Assembly (NCBI GenBank): GCA_039621445.1
Contig: CP154954.1
Location: 26,486,954 to 26,550,953 of the forward strand
Reading direction: 5' to 3'
DNA: 64,000 nucleotides
From: Euglena gracilis
Taxonomy: Eukaryota > Euglenida > Euglenophyceae > Euglenales
Part shown: one piece after another, positions 21,146 to 32,134 of the stretch
How the letters are laid out: the number at the start of each line of letters is the position of its first letter
Numbering within the stretch: position 1 is the first letter of the stretch
The notes under the pieces: generated by a model
Database searches by the model: none
What the model saw: the letters and a program-made list of their open reading frames with translations, nothing else
Told to the model about the DNA's origin: nothing
Position numbers and translations under genes: made by a program

Positions 21146-21554
21146 CAGGCTTTTGCTCAAGGACCCCGGGGGGGTCCACTGGCTGGAATTTGGACTAGCT
21201 AGAAAAAGTGGACTAGCTAGACCCCCCTCCCCCCCGGGGGGGGGGGTCCGGGGTCCCCCAACTGGAAATAAAATTTCCTCCGGCGCTGTGCGCCGAGGTG
21301 GAAATGAGGCTTTTAATAGGTTTTTGGCTGATTTTGTTCCAAAAATTCCCAAAAATGGCCAAAAAGGGGCATTTTTTGGCCATTTTTGGGGGGTCCCAAA
21401 AAAAATCCGGCGCTTTGCGCCGGTCACTGGCAGACTGGAAAAGAATTTCACTTGCTAGGGGGGGGGGTCTGCTAGAAATCCCATTAGCCAAATTTGGACT
21501 AGCTGCAGTCCAGCCCCCCCGGGGGAGTACTGCAATCCCTTAAGCAGAAGCCTG
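21146..21554. mobile_element. hAT-like MITE with perfect 8-bp duplication
   Basis: A 409-bp element beginning CAGGCTTTTGCTCAAGG and ending CCTTAAGCAGAAGCCTG, so the inverted ends match at most positions. GTTGGCAC is repeated perfectly at 21138-21145 and 21555-21562. The interior has two hairpins (CGGCGC-TGT-GCGCCG near 21278 and CCGGCGC-TTT-GCGCCGG near 21408), paired C/G runs and CTAGCTAG motifs. There is no transposase. Truncated relatives are at 52455 and 56367. Confidence 0.9.
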
Positions 21555-21776
21555 GTTGGCACAGAGAACGTGTCAAAAATGTTCTCGTCACAGCACTTCG
21601 ACGGGGAAAAACCTCCAACTGGAATGTGCTGTTGACATGGGGCAGGTGAATGCGCTCAGCAGGGGGATCTGGAACCAGAACCCCTGGCCGCTACTGCTTG
21701 GGCTTTGACGGGACAGACTTGACGGGACAGAGGATTTTGGGAATCAAAAAAAAATTACAGCGCACATCGATGGGGC

Positions 21777-22010
21777 TCCGTCCTGGCCGGCTGAAGGGGT
21801 GGCTGTGGGCGTGCCTGATGGCGTGGCAGTTGGGGTTCCGGTGGGCGTCGCCGACGGTGTGGTGGTGGGCGTGCCAGTGGGAGTTGCTGAGGGCGTGCCC
21901 GTTGGTGTCGCCGATGGCGTGCCAGTGGGGGTGCCGGAGGGGGTCGCCGAGGGGGTACCGGTGGGGGTGCCGGACGGTGTGGCGGACGGTGTGTCGGTGG
22001 GCGTGCCGGA
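21777..22010 (-). repeat. Thr/Pro/Ser block 10
   Basis: The left border, TCCTGGCCGGCTGAAGGGG, is standard apart from two changes. The right edge GTGCCGGAATTTGGG is unusual. A minus frame from 22280 runs through complex sequence (LLICTSVSLSGTNYTNQS) into the Thr/Pro repeat and stops after APSMCAVIFF at 21744. Its repeat is closest to block 11. Confidence 0.9.
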
Positions 22011-23883
22011 ATTTGGGTGCTGCAAACTGCCTAAGTTTTGGCCACAATGGTCGTTGATGTGCACCGATAGAGCGCTTTGATTTGTGTAATTTGTTCCGCT
22101 CAAACTCACACTGGTACAAATGAGTAGATCTTTGACAGGGTAGCATGAATTTTGACATGCACACCCAAATTGCAAGTGATGATGGGGGCCACTTTTTGAA
22201 AGTCCTAGAAGGTGGCGCCCATGCCCGTAAAACGTTGTTGGGATGTGGTCAGGTAACCCAGGACCGCAGGGGAAATGCAAGGACTTTGAACATTAGGGTA
22301 CCTTGGAGCAGGTGTCCCCACAGAATACAGGGCATGAACACCTTGCATGTGTGTTCGGGAACCTTCGAACGGCTGCCTCATCAACTCAGGATGCTCTGGA
22401 ACGATTTGGGGAGGTGAGACCAGGCCTTCACAATGCATACACTTTGACTTCCGAGAAAAAATTGTTGGTTACTTTGCAAACAAAAGAACCACTTGCGCAA
22501 ATGCGCACAGGAACCACTGTAACTGCCACAACGGTTTGTGCAGCTGCTGGAAGGCCGGAACGGACAGTTTCTGCACTTGAGCAAATGCTTCCTTTTCGCA
22601 TTTGTGCAAAAGAATATTGTGCGACACCAGTTTGGAATAGGAATCAGAATATTGTGTGATATAATTTTCTGCAATTATGCGAATACATCAACACGTTGAT
22701 TTAATGGAAATTGAATATGGCAAAGGACCTACCTGTCTTCTGGGACCAAATTTGGGCTTCTGCAGTTGAGCCTGTGAAAAACCATTTCTGACCCTGAAGC
22801 GTCAAAATAAACGGAACCTGAGGTTTTACTCTCGAAAAAATGAGTTGAAAGGTGCCCTTTATCCCTGGTAGTTTTTCGAAAAGTGAGGTGCAGTACATTG
22901 CCTGCGAATGGGATCTTTTGCTGACTGAAAAAAAAAATTGCGCTTAGGGGGGCATATGATGCAATATGTTGGCATGCTTTTTTGGCAAACACAGATATGC
23001 TGTGCAAACATCTCCATTTTGTGGACGCGGTGTTTCCACTGTCCTCCTGTCTCAGAAGTCCACCCTGTTAAGGATTGAAAACAATGAAATTAACTTTGGA
23101 ACACTTGCCCCAAGAAAATTCACAAATGAACTGCTCCTATGCGCAATTGCACACAAAGGAAGCATTTGGGGAACACAGCAATGTTCATGGGGAAGGGGCC
23201 CAGCACCATCGGAACACAGGAGAGGGAATTATTTTACAGCTCCAAAAGGCAGGCATAGGAGGTTGTTGTTGGTTTTGAAACGGTTCCTTTGTGCATTTGT
23301 GCAAAAGAACCCTGTTTATTGCTGCTGTGTGAGTCTCACAGAGTCTCAGTGTAAATGGGTCGATGTGGCTGACCTGCACAGAGCTGAACTGGTAACCAGA
23401 ATTTTTAGAGTTCTCTAACATTCTGCTTCAACCTGCAAAACAAACTCCTCTCATAACAAACTTCAAAAAACCCCCCACACTGTGCTGCATGGCAAACAAA
23501 AAGCAAGCAAAAGGGTGGACCTTTCACTCGGCCTCCATACCACCTGGCACTGGTAGTTGTCAGACAGGCAATGGAATCAGGGGTTTGGGGGTAATTTTGC
23601 GGAATCCATTGTTTCCCAGATATCAACTTCAGGAAACAAGAACTCTGCACCATGTTTCGGAGGGTCAAAAACATCAAATTTCGGCCTTTCCCCTGGGCCT
23701 GACCCCCGAAAAATTGTACAAATCCACATGAAACGTGAAACAGGAATTCCTTTGCGCAAAAGGGCACAGGAACACAACAAATTTTAAATGCTGGCAAGGG
23801 TCAAAAACTTGCTCCATTCACTCAATGGACGTGACTTGTAAAATGAACAAAAATTAAAAGTTTCCCCAAAGACTTTTACTCAC
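22011..23883. other. Spacer with recurring GTGCAAAAGAA motif
   Basis: Mostly non-repetitive. TTTGTGCAAAAGAA, or its variant GCGCAAAAGGGCACAGGAAC, recurs near 22486, 22600, 23292 and 23753. One candidate exon is listed separately. No other gene is supported. Confidence 0.4.
22303..22413 (+). CDS. Weak candidate exon
   Basis: Plus-strand open stretch ending at GGGGAG|GTGAGACC, a good donor. The peptide reads MEQVSPQNTGHEHLACVF and ends TQDALERFGE. The minus strand is also open here (QIVPEHPELMRQPFEG), so the strand is uncertain. No family recognised. Confidence 0.22.
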
Positions 23884-24052
23884 CCCCACACAAATCATGG
23901 AGATGCGCAAATGGCTCACACAGATAGGCCAGGCCGTTGATTTCATACGGCGTGGTGATCCGAGATCCACTGCCTAAGGCTGGTTCAGGGGTGAGGTCCA
24001 TTCCGACTGAAGGGACGACCTGATTTTTCTTCCGACACAATGCATCCGACAC
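23884..24052 (-). CDS. Candidate internal exon, unknown protein
   Basis: A 169-nt minus-strand segment between CTTGCCTCAG (acceptor, 24053-24062) and GTGTGGG|GGTGAGTAAAAG (strong donor). The peptide starts VSDALCRKKNQVVPS, includes MDLTPEPALGSGSRITTPY and ends AYLCEPFAHLHDLCG. It has a well-mixed composition without low complexity. It lies only 58 bp from a plus-strand exon candidate, which would imply overlapping or divergent genes, or that one of the two is wrong. Not recognised. Confidence 0.4.
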
Positions 24053-24110
24053 CTGAGGCAAGGTCGACACTTATTTGGAGGGGGCAAAAGACGAACACCA
24101 TTTTCTTCAG

Positions 24111-24158
24111 TCCTGGTACCACGAGAAGGAGATGGGCATGTGCATTAAGCGCCGCAAG
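24111..24158 (+). CDS. Candidate 48-nt micro-exon
   Basis: Exactly 16 codons between ATTTTCTTCAG and AAG|GTGAAT, encoding SWYHEKEMGMCIKRRK. All but two codons end in G or C. The acceptor is excellent and the donor acceptable. Being a multiple of three, it could be skipped or included without a frame change. The partner exons are not identified. Confidence 0.4.
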
Positions 24159-24285
24159 GTGAATTAGAGATGTTCATTTGGAGACCCATAGTACCCATCG
24201 CAGGGAAGTGGGATTCGAAATGGCGTTGACGTTCTTTCACTTAACTGGCGCAACAGGACAACGGAAGGATTTGCAGCGCCCGAAA

Positions 24286-24673
24286 CAGATGGTGTGGCAG
24301 TCGGGGTCCCACTTGGCGTGGCAGTTGGGGTTCCGGTGGGCGTCGCAGACGGTGTGGTGGTGGGCGTGCCAGTGGGAGTTGCCGAGGGCGTGCCCGTGGG
24401 TGTCGCCGACGGCGTGCCAGTGGGGGTGCCGGAGGGGGTCGCCGAGGGGGTACCGGTGGGGGTGCCGGACGGTGTGGCAGACGGTGTGTCGGTGGGCGTG
24501 CCGGAAGGCGTGGCCGTGGGCGTGCCCGAGGGTGTGGCGGAGGGCGTAGACGTCGCTGTGGCGGATGGGGTGGCGGTGGGGGTGCCGGACGGTGTGGCGG
24601 ACGGTGTGCCGGTGGGCGTAGCAGACGGCGTGGCGGATGGCGTCCCAGTTGGGGTGGGGGCAGGGGCGGAGCT
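24286..24673 (-). repeat. Thr/Pro/Ser block 11
   Basis: Starts with the CGCCCGAAACAGATGG border seen only in block 4, and ends GGGGCAGGGGCGGAGCTTC. The first two-thirds matches block 10 in variant order ([12 protein letters not shown], then [13 protein letters not shown] on the plus strand), so blocks 10 and 11 share an ancestor. Confidence 0.92.
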
Positions 24674-25784
24674 TCATAGAACACACCATCATTATCCCAG
24701 CGCATAATGTGCAACCGCACTCACCTCTGTTAAATCTTTAATGCTCTCCCCCCCCCGAAATCCTTGTGCAAGCTGATTTGCTGCACGATGATTGCATGGG
24801 TGTACTCATGTCTGTCCATTTGCAAGAAACTCACGTTTGTTGCCAGTGGTCATTTTTTCCCGTTTTGAAAATACCCCTGATAAATGCCCCCAGTTTGAAA
24901 CTCGCTGTCTGGGGCATCATCCCCTTCCATCACCCCTTGGGCCTTGGGTCCTACAATACACAAGGAACAGGGCAAAAAATTGGGCAAAGCTGAGGAGGGG
25001 ATGACAATTATCCACTTGGATAAATGGAAAATAAAATCTCTATTTACATTGAAATACACTTTGAGTGCTTTGAAACCCAAAGTCATGTGTAAACCCAAAG
25101 AGAAAGTCGTGTATATGGAATTAATTAACTTTTTTTGTTCGTTGCAGAATTAACAGGGCAGGGGGCGAAAATTAGCACAGAGAGAGGAGTGACGTTTTCG
25201 GCAGGTGACAAATCAGCTGGAATAGAGGGAAACTGCAGGGGGGGGGGGCTGAAAAAAAGAACTTGAGGAAATGAGGTCCTTTTTCTGAGGTGGGCATTTG
25301 TTACGTCCGTGCGAGTTGCAATGCATTTTGGGACTTTGGGACTCCCCCTCCACCTGTTCCACGAGGAGTCTCTGGAGCAGCTGGAGAGAGTTCATCCCCG
25401 AGTTTTGATTGGTTTTTGTTGGGTTTTGAGGAAATCCAGAAAGCTGGGCCCCACACCCCAATCGCAGTGGTCTGCCCTGGAGCTTCAGCAGATGTTTCGA
25501 AAGGACTTGAATCTATTCAGAGATCAATCTCAACCCCTGAACCGTCCTACCCCGACTCGGAAACCAAGGATCCTCCTACGGTCATGGGAGTGCCAATAAC
25601 AAGACAAACAAGATCAGCGTATGACAAAGGCAGGGCTTCGTTTCCTTCAACCACTTCACCCACTCCATGGTGGCATTCTGGGTAGGGGAAAATAAGGAAC
25701 ATGGAAAGAAGTTGCCGGCTCTCCTTTGAATTGCCAATCCAATCAAGGTTTTAAAAGGGGGGGGGGGCAAATGCGGCAGATGGC
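24674..25784. other. Spacer with one weak ORF
   Basis: Mixed-composition spacer; see the open frame at 25309. A G run sits at 25240. Nothing else recognised. Confidence 0.4.
25309..25599 (+). CDS. Weak candidate ORF
   Basis: A 96-codon plus frame with amphipathic-looking stretches (LFHEESLEQLERVHPR, then SALELQQMFRKDLNLFRDQ) and a Pro/Arg-rich end. Third positions are only mildly G/C biased. No known domain. A second overlapping frame is open too, so confidence is low. Confidence 0.2.
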   Translation: MRVAMHFGTLGLPLHLFHEESLEQLERVHPRVLIGFCWVLRKSRKLGPTPQSQWSALELQQMFRKDLNLFRDQSQPLNRPTPTRKPRILLRSWECQ

Positions 25785-25968
25785 TCTGCCCTGGGAGGCG
25801 GACGGTGTGGAGGTTGGCGTGCCGGTTGGGGTTGAAGAAGGGGTGCCGGTCGGGGTCCCGGATGGGGTGGAAGTGGGGGTGCCGGACGGTGTGGCCGATG
25901 GGGTTCCTGTTTGCGTGGCAGAAGGGGTGGCGGTTGGTGTCCCAGTCGGGGTGGCTGCAGTGGCAGGG
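25785..25968 (-). repeat. Thr/Pro/Ser block 12
   Basis: Short diverged cassette. The left border is TGCCCTGGGAGGCGGACGG and the right GTGGCTGCAGTGGCAGGGC. The minus frame from 25985 starts MHGPAGPATAATPTGTP and leaves the repeat as SASQGRAICRI. Confidence 0.9.
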
Positions 25969-26578
25969 CCCGCAGGGCCATGCAATTTTTTTCCCGACCC
26001 CTGGGGGGATCACTTCCACTCTTCCAAAAACCAGTCAATCACTTTTTTTCTTCTTCGAAAAACCAGTCAGTCACCGCCCCCCCTCCCCCGGGGTGGTCGG
26101 TCACTCTGAAATCCAAGGGAAGTTTGACCACAAAAGGAGGAAAAAGGCCCAAAAATTGCTGGTCGCTAGGTCACTTTAGTGTATTTTCGACCCCCCTGGG
26201 GCAGGGGATCTGGGCCAAAAACCAGTCAGTCATTCTGAAAAACCCATTCACCCACCCTGGGGGGGGGGGGTCGGCCAGTGACTAGTGATTGTATGTGCAG
26301 GGCCCTGTTTGGTGGAAAAGTCCAACCCTCCCCACCAGAAGTTGTCACAGCGAGTATAACTAGTTTAAGCCTGGGGCAACGAAGCCTGGGGAAGCCCTGC
26401 AGCGGACTTCCCATGGCAGTTGTACGAGGCCCAAAGTGGCAGCTTCCCGGGGGAAAGCAACATTCTCATGGAAATAATAAATTCCCCGGGGAGTGGGAGG
26501 GACGGAGATGACATGACAGATGAGAGATGAACGAAAATAAATAATAAAAAAAGGCAGCACAAAGGCGTGGCAGAAAGG
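25969..26578. other. Spacer with CCAGTCAGTCA repeats
   Basis: AAAACCAGTCA(A/G)TCA occurs near 26024, 26059 and 26217. Inverted relatives (GGTCGGTCACT, GGTCGGCCAGTGACT) lie near 26095 and 26268, next to C and G runs. This may be a decayed MITE, but no target duplication was found. Confidence 0.45.
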
Positions 26579-26826
26579 CTCTGCACTGGACAGCGGAGGG
26601 TGTGGTCGTGGGCGTGCCGGTTGGCGTGGTGGAGGGGGTGCTGGTGGGGGTTGCGGACGGCGTGCCGGTGGGGGTGCCGGACGGCGTCGCGGAGGGCGTG
26701 TGCGTCGCCGTGGCGGACGGCGTGGAGGAGGGGGTGCCGGTGGGGGTCGCGGAAGGTGTGCCAGTGGGTGTGCCGGTGGGCGTACTGGACGGTGTGCCGG
26801 TGGGCGTGCCGGAGGGCAGGGCCAGA
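26579..26826 (-). repeat. Thr/Pro/Ser block 13
   Basis: The left border CTGCACTGGACAGCGGAGGG is diverged. The right edge GCCGGAGGGCAGGGCC lacks the usual border. It contains a THTPSAT variant, shared with blocks 14 and 15. A minus frame from 26945 is open through a Gly/Pro-rich leader into the repeat. Confidence 0.9.
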
Positions 26827-28450
26827 GTTGCATTCAAAGCCTGGGGATCTCCAGTCAACCTGAATGTGACCAACCCCTGGGGGGGGGGGGCTGTCTGCCT
26901 GGGTTGACTGCCCCTCCCCCCCCCCCCTGTGGTGGGGTCCACCATGTCTCAAAATTCAGCCTGCCTCCAGTGCCTGTTGGAGAGAACAATGCTGAAACCC
27001 AGGGGGAAATGCAGGAAATGGCGTTCGCATTCAGCAAATTGCAAAGATTTTGGTTTGGGGAATCAAAAAATCCTCTTCCTCAAAAATTTCACCGCAGAAA
27101 GAAAAACCGAGAAAAAATATCCTCAAGAAATGGGACTTCTTGGAAGGTGGCCAAAAACAGAGGGGAAGGGGTGGTCCCAGACCCCTCCCCTTGGAGGGGG
27201 GGGGGGTAAGGGGCCGACCACCCCGGGAATTACCCTGGCGCGAAGCGCCGGAAATTTCAAAAGGAGCTTCAAAAAGCTAAAAATTTGTTTTCAGGTGAAT
27301 TTCTTAACCAAATTGTCAAAAAAAAAGGATATAAAAGCATAAGATTTTTCAGCCAAAGTGCCAGGAAGAATGTTTTTTTGGCTCCAAGGAGGACCCCGAA
27401 CCCCCCCCTCAGCCCGGGGGGGGGGGGGAGCTCCCTCTCCTCTCCACCTGTGCCTCCCCCTTTTTTCAAACGATTGTCAGGAAGTGTTCAACTGCCTTCC
27501 CCAGAATTTTTGGGAAAAATAATTGGGGGTGGCATCTATGAAGAACCTAAGTTAGCCAGTCCGGGCCCGAAGGCAGGGTATCAAGTGAGCGTTGGTTTTG
27601 TACCTCCCGCCCCCCTTGCCCAACGACCAAGTTTGTCCAACGACCCCGCTCCCGGTCAGATGAGATCTCTTTGTATGCGATGTTGGTTCAATCCTTGTGA
27701 AAATAATTTTTATGATTTAATATCGCTTTTTTTGCATTTGCGTGTTTCAGAGAAGCTTTTTTTGCAATTTGTTGCGATGATTACCATAAATTGGCTGAAA
27801 ATACCCAAAATGGCATTAAAAAGGCCAATAACTCCAAAAAAATGGTTCCAAATTACCCAGAATGACTCAAATTGATGTAAGTGTGTGAGAGTGTGACAAA
27901 CGAAAAAAAGCTGTTTAAAGTTAGTTTAAAAAATTCCCAAAATGGCCAAAAGCGGCCAAAAAAAATGTAAAAAAAAGGCCAAAACAGCCCAAAATGGCCA
28001 TATACCTCCATGTGTGGCCAATTTTTTTGGCGGACCTGTCCCCCCCCCCAATCTGATGACCACCCCCCCCCCAGGTCAGAGACAGACATTGGCTTTTTTA
28101 GCGACCGCCGGGGAGCGTTCGATGGCCAAAGTAATCTCAGCAACCATTGTGCTCAAATAATGCTCAATTAGCTCAATTGAAACCAACCAAACTTGGGTCG
28201 CAAGTGTTCCCTGTTGCAAGGAATGGTACATCCTGCCCTCTGTCCTTGACACGCCAAAATACGGGGGAAATGCGGTTGACAGGGGGGGTGTCATGGACAC
28301 GCTGTGTTATGTGCAATGGACAAGAAAGAAAATGGCATGTTGGGTACGGGAAAACTGTAGTGCGGGGGAGGGGGGGAATCAACCAAGCACCTTCCAACAT
28401 AACGACACACCACGCTGCTGCTGGATCGATGGGGTCACAACAGGGGGGGC
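26827..28450. other. Spacer with C/G-run and hairpin elements
   Basis: Contains an inverted version of the recurring hairpin (GGCGCGAAGCGCC near 27238), C and G runs at 26879, 26918, 27190, 27410 and 28040, and AATGGCCAAAA-type tracts near 27940. An open plus frame (27285-27875) is low-complexity and not credible. A minus stretch at 28076-28150 (MVAEITLAIERSPAVAKK) is too short to call. Confidence 0.45.
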
Positions 28451-28624
28451 AGCCCTGGACGTATCGGTGGGCGTGCCGGTTGGCGTGGTGGAGGGGGTGC
28501 CGGTGGGGGTTGCGGACGGCGTGCCGGTGGGGGTGCCGGACGGCGTGGCGGAGGGCGTGTGCGTCGCCGTGGCGGACGGCGTGGAGGAGGGGGTGCTGGT
28601 GGGGGTGGGGGCAGGGGCTGAGCT
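28451..28624 (-). repeat. Thr/Pro/Ser block 14
   Basis: Short cassette ending GGGGCAGGGGCTGAGCTTG. Almost all of it repeats part of block 13 in the same variant order, including the CVAVADGVEEGV segment (plus frame). The left border is reduced to AGCCCTGGACG. Confidence 0.9.
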
Positions 28625-29467
28625 TGCACGACCATGACGGCAGCCTCACACTTGTGGGCCCCCGGGGGGGGGGCACCAGTATGATGGGAGGTTGTCCATC
28701 CATGGTCCAGAAAGCGTGATGTGTGTACTCCGGGAACGTCTGCCCAATTGGAGTGGTTTTTTTTGAATTTTCCGCCAGGTGTGAGAATTAACGCCTAATT
28801 CAAGCCCAGTCTTATGCCTAAATGCCCAACCCCAACTTTTTCCTCCGAATATGAAATGCAAGGTGCGGGATCCATCGCGTGCCTGACCACCTCCACGCTT
28901 GAAAAACGTCCAAGGTTCCTCAAGGGGGATACAAGGGGACCATTAAGATGAGGCTGCCAGCATTTCTTCCAATCAGCCCATCGGTGCAAGTGTCGGTGGA
29001 TGTGTCTCATTTGTTATTAGTTGCCATCAAGGGTGGGGGTTGTATGGGAAGGCCATGAGGGGGGGAGGGTCGACCTCCACCGACAATGTCACCGCGCAAA
29101 AAAAAATATGATGAATCCAAAAAAATCCAAAAAAAATATGGGAAGGTGGTCGCTCAAGCTCCTGGAAAAATGGGAAGCTGGTCGTGGGGTGGGGGCAGAC
29201 CTCACCAAACAAACCCGTCAGTGATGTGGGGGGCTTGCCGCCCATCCCAGCCCCCCAGAGGGCTTCCGGGATTCCCATCCGGCCACAGTTCAGGGGGCAA
29301 GTGTTTGGGAAGTGTTTGGGCTTCAGCTCCCGGTGCAGACACAAATTTGAGTAGCAGGCAGAGATGTCTGTACCGTGCACGACCAGGGCTGTATGGGAAG
29401 ACCTGGTGGGCAGAGGTCGACCCCCCCCCACCACCCACCATCCATAGGCTTTCAAGGATTTTTGCAG
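28625..29467. other. Spacer, no firm gene
   Basis: A minus open frame at 28795-29010 (ADWKKCWQPHLNGPL) has natural composition but no splice or codon support. Otherwise there is only an A-run segment near 29100 and a C run near 29425. Confidence 0.35.
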
Positions 29468-29559
29468 CGCCGCCTGTTGTGCCTGAGCGAGGACATCCGC
29501 CGACGGCGGGCCTCGCTCGGCCAGCGGCTAGGCCAACAGTTGGGAAGCCAGCCAGCCAG
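29468..29559 (+). CDS. Candidate internal exon, Arg-rich
   Basis: A 92-nt segment between GGATTTTTGCAG (strong acceptor) and CAGCCAG|GTGTGTG (strong donor). The peptide reads RRLLCLSEDIRRRRASLGQR followed by LGQQLGSQPA. Nearly every codon ends in G or C, in clear contrast with the neighbours. The product is unknown. The Arg-rich helix-like sequence could be a coiled-coil or nucleic-acid-binding stretch, which is a guess. No partner exon was found. Confidence 0.4.
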
Positions 29560-30083
29560 GTGTGTGCACACGACGGACAAGCCGGCGTGTGCGTGGGCCG
29601 AGATTAGGGTGTCGGCCCTAATTTTTTTTAAGACCGGGGGCCCCCCCCCCCCCCCACCCACCCACCCCCTGGGCCCACCCCCAGGGGGTCCCAGGGGACC
29701 CACTCCATTTTCCCTGAAAATGGCCCAAAAATCGCGAAAAGTGCCAAAAATAGCACCTTTTTCAAAAAATTTGGTGCCTTCGACACCCAAAAGTATAACT
29801 CACCAGCCCCTGGGGGGGACCCCGGGGGGGGGGGGCTCGGCCGGACCCACCCACCCTACCCTCTCCCTCCCTGAGGGTCCACAATTAAAAAAAACCCCTG
29901 GCCGAGATGGAAAACCACAAGGTGCAAAAAAAAAGGCAGAGGCAGAAAACATGAGGGGCAGCAGCGGCAATTTCAATGCAGGTTCACCCTCGGTCCCTCC
30001 TTCCTTCAGGAGGATTGAGGCGCACTTTCTTGTGGGCCATTTTTGGAGGAAAAAAAATTCAACCGGCGCTCACCGTCACACAC
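29560..30083. other. Spacer with C runs
   Basis: Starts with the putative donor, then C-rich runs at 29640-29680 and paired CCC/GGG runs near 29812-29835. No gene seen. Confidence 0.4.
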
Positions 30084-30297
30084 GGCTCAGCCCTGAGCAG
30101 CAGAGGGCGTGGCCGTGGAGGTGGCAGTGGGAGTCGCGGATGGCGTGCCCGAAGGGGTGGCCGACGGCGTCGCGGTGGGTGTTCCGGTTGGTGTGGCGGA
30201 CGGTGTGCTGGTGGCCGTCGCGGACGGCGTGCCGGTGGGGGTGCTGGACGGCGTGGCGGAGGGCGTGTGCGTGGTCGTGGCGGAGGGCGTGGCAGGA
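30084..30297 (-). repeat. Thr/Pro/Ser block 15
   Basis: Left border CAGCCCTGAGCAGCAGAGGG, a diverged form of the standard one; the right side runs into GTGGCAGGATTTAGACGG without the usual border. A minus frame from 30347 (MFLTFVHIAGRPPHRLNP) enters the Thr/Pro repeat and stops at AAQG. Confidence 0.9.
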
Positions 30298-30675
30298 TTT
30301 AGACGGTGGGGAGGGCGGCCGGCAATATGAACGAATGTGAGAAACATATCTGCCCCCCCCCTCGGGACATTGACCTGACAACTCAGCGAGTACGGGCGTA
30401 CATGACAACTTTCCAGTGCGGTTACGTGGCATGGTTGTGGACTTTCTAATGTATCACGTCAGCCATTACGCCACGTCAGTCAGTATGCACTCCAAGGTGA
30501 CAACTGCACGAGGGGGGGGGGGTAGGGGGGGGGGGCGAAATGAATTAAACGCCAGAACAATTTTTGGGGGGTTGATCACTCAGTCGAGAGCCAGGAAAGG
30601 CAGATCGGATAGGTTTGCGGTTGCTCAAAAAAAAAACACAAAAAAAAACACAAAAAGACGCAAATTGCAAGGGAA
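30298..30675. other. No gene seen
   Basis: Contains a weak relative of the GGTACC-type motif (TGACCTGACAACTCAGCG) and a run of G at about 30511-30535. Nothing else. Confidence 0.4.
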
Positions 30676-30683
30676 AACCTTGT

Positions 30684-30977
30684 CAGGCTTCTTTTTAAGA
30701 CCCCCGGGGGGGGAGGGGGGGGGTCCCCCCCCCCACCCACCCAGGGTGGCGCGGCCCCCCCCGGGGGGGGGGGGGGGCGGGGACCCCCCCAAAATCGGGC
30801 CCGTAAAAGGCAATTTTCAAAAATTTTCGGCGCTTCGCGCCGAAAAGGTATACCCAGCGCCTCCGGCGCGGGCCCCCCCCCCCCCCCGGGGGGGGGGGGG
30901 GGTCCGGCCCGGACCCACCCACCCACCCCCCCCCTCCCCCGGGGGGGGGGGGGTCTGCTGACTTAAAAAGAAGCCTG
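30684..30977. mobile_element. hAT-like MITE, sister of the unit 2 copy
   Basis: A 294-bp element with the same ends (CAGGCTTCTTTTTAAG and CTTAAAAAGAAGCCTG) and the same interior order as 9733-10023, including the stem CGGCGC-TTC-GCGCCG and CCAGCGCCTCCGGCGCGG. Flanks are AACCTTGT (30676-30683) and AACCTTGA (30978-30985), an 8-bp duplication with one mismatch. Confidence 0.88.
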
Positions 30978-32122
30978 AACCTTGAGGTCCGAGATGCACA
31001 TCTTTCCATTGGAGAGGACTTAAAAAAAATTTTAGCTCCGATGGGGAAAATTTTCCATTTTCCATAAAAAAAAAAGCATTTGTTGACCAAAAAATGCAAC
31101 AATGACTAAAAAATGCCAAAAATTTTGGTCTCAGGGGAAAATCGAGGCCAAAACGAGAAATTTTCCAGAGTCAAAAATATTTTCATGGAAAAATCCAAAA
31201 AACGTTTGGGGGGGAAACAAAAAATGCAAAATAAATAGGAAGAGGCTCGGGAGTCTCTTGAAACGCCGTTCGAGGTCGTTGGAGGAGGCTCGATAGCCTC
31301 CTCGAATGCTGTTCGAGGTTGTTCGAGGGGGACCCCCAAAAAATTCAATTTTTTACTTCCTAAACTTCAGTCCAATATTTTTTGTACTTCGGACAAATTT
31401 TCGCCCAAAAAAAGTGCCAAGAATGGCATTTGGGCCGATTGGGGGAAACTTTTCCAGCCCGGCTCTTCGCGCCTGAAAAAGAAGGTCCGCTGGTCCCACC
31501 TGCCCTTCGTTGAACCCTGCCCCCCCCCCTTCCCCCAGGGAAATCGACCGCCTGCCCACCCAACACCCACCTAAAATCAACCGGCCGTGCTGGACTGATC
31601 CATGGGGTCCCCCAAAGCCTGGGGAGGGGGGCTTCCAACCCACCCACCCACTCTTGAAAACTCAACCTCCCATGGGAGGGGTCACACAAAGCGTTAAATG
31701 AATGAACCTAATATCACACGCTCTTGATGTCTATGTTCTGGGATTGTGCCGTTCACGCGGGTAGGTGTCATGGACGGGGAGGGAGGGAGGGCGGGCAGCA
31801 ATCCAGCAAATTGGACGGTGGCAAACTATCCGTTTCCATCGAACAAGTTGGCTGGAGGCGGGGACCTTGATTGTTTTGACTACTCAAATAGTACCAGAGG
31901 CCAGACAATTTCCCCGGCATGGAGGTATCCAAACCAGTGGAAGGAAAGGATGCCAATGAAACAAATGCAAAGTTGGGGAACGTTGGGGTACTCATGAGCA
32001 AATATACATTATCATATCTTAAATTGAAATTGGGGGCAAGGTGTATCTGTTTCGAGCGGGAAGAAATGTTGGCTGCAAAAAAAAGGGTGTTGAGGCAGTG
32101 TGCGCTCGAGTGGCTGGCCCTC
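30978..32122. other. Spacer with hairpin relics
   Basis: Contains A-tract rich sequence (31020-31240), a GTTCGAGG-type short repeat near 31270-31325, and a diverged hairpin segment at 31375-31480 (CCGGCTCTTCGCGCC). One weak ORF is listed. Confidence 0.4.
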
Positions 32123-32134
32123 TGCGCCGCCTAA
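31919..32134 (+). CDS. Weak candidate ORF, 71 codons
   Basis: Open from MEVSKPVEGKDANETNAK to LEWLALCAA, with a mixed Lys/Glu/Leu composition and a plausible helical stretch (EREEMLAAKKRVLRQ). It overlaps the left border of block 16 and has no codon bias. No family recognised. Confidence 0.18.
   Translation: MEVSKPVEGKDANETNAKLGNVGVLMSKYTLSYLKLKLGARCICFEREEMLAAKKRVLRQCALEWLALCAA

Noticed and set aside
25969-26290. MITE bounded by CCAGTCAGTCA
   Set aside because: Inverted relatives exist but no consistent ends or target duplication could be found.
27285-27875. 196-codon plus frame
   Set aside because: Runs through C runs and A-tract low-complexity sequence; no codon bias, splice support or domain.
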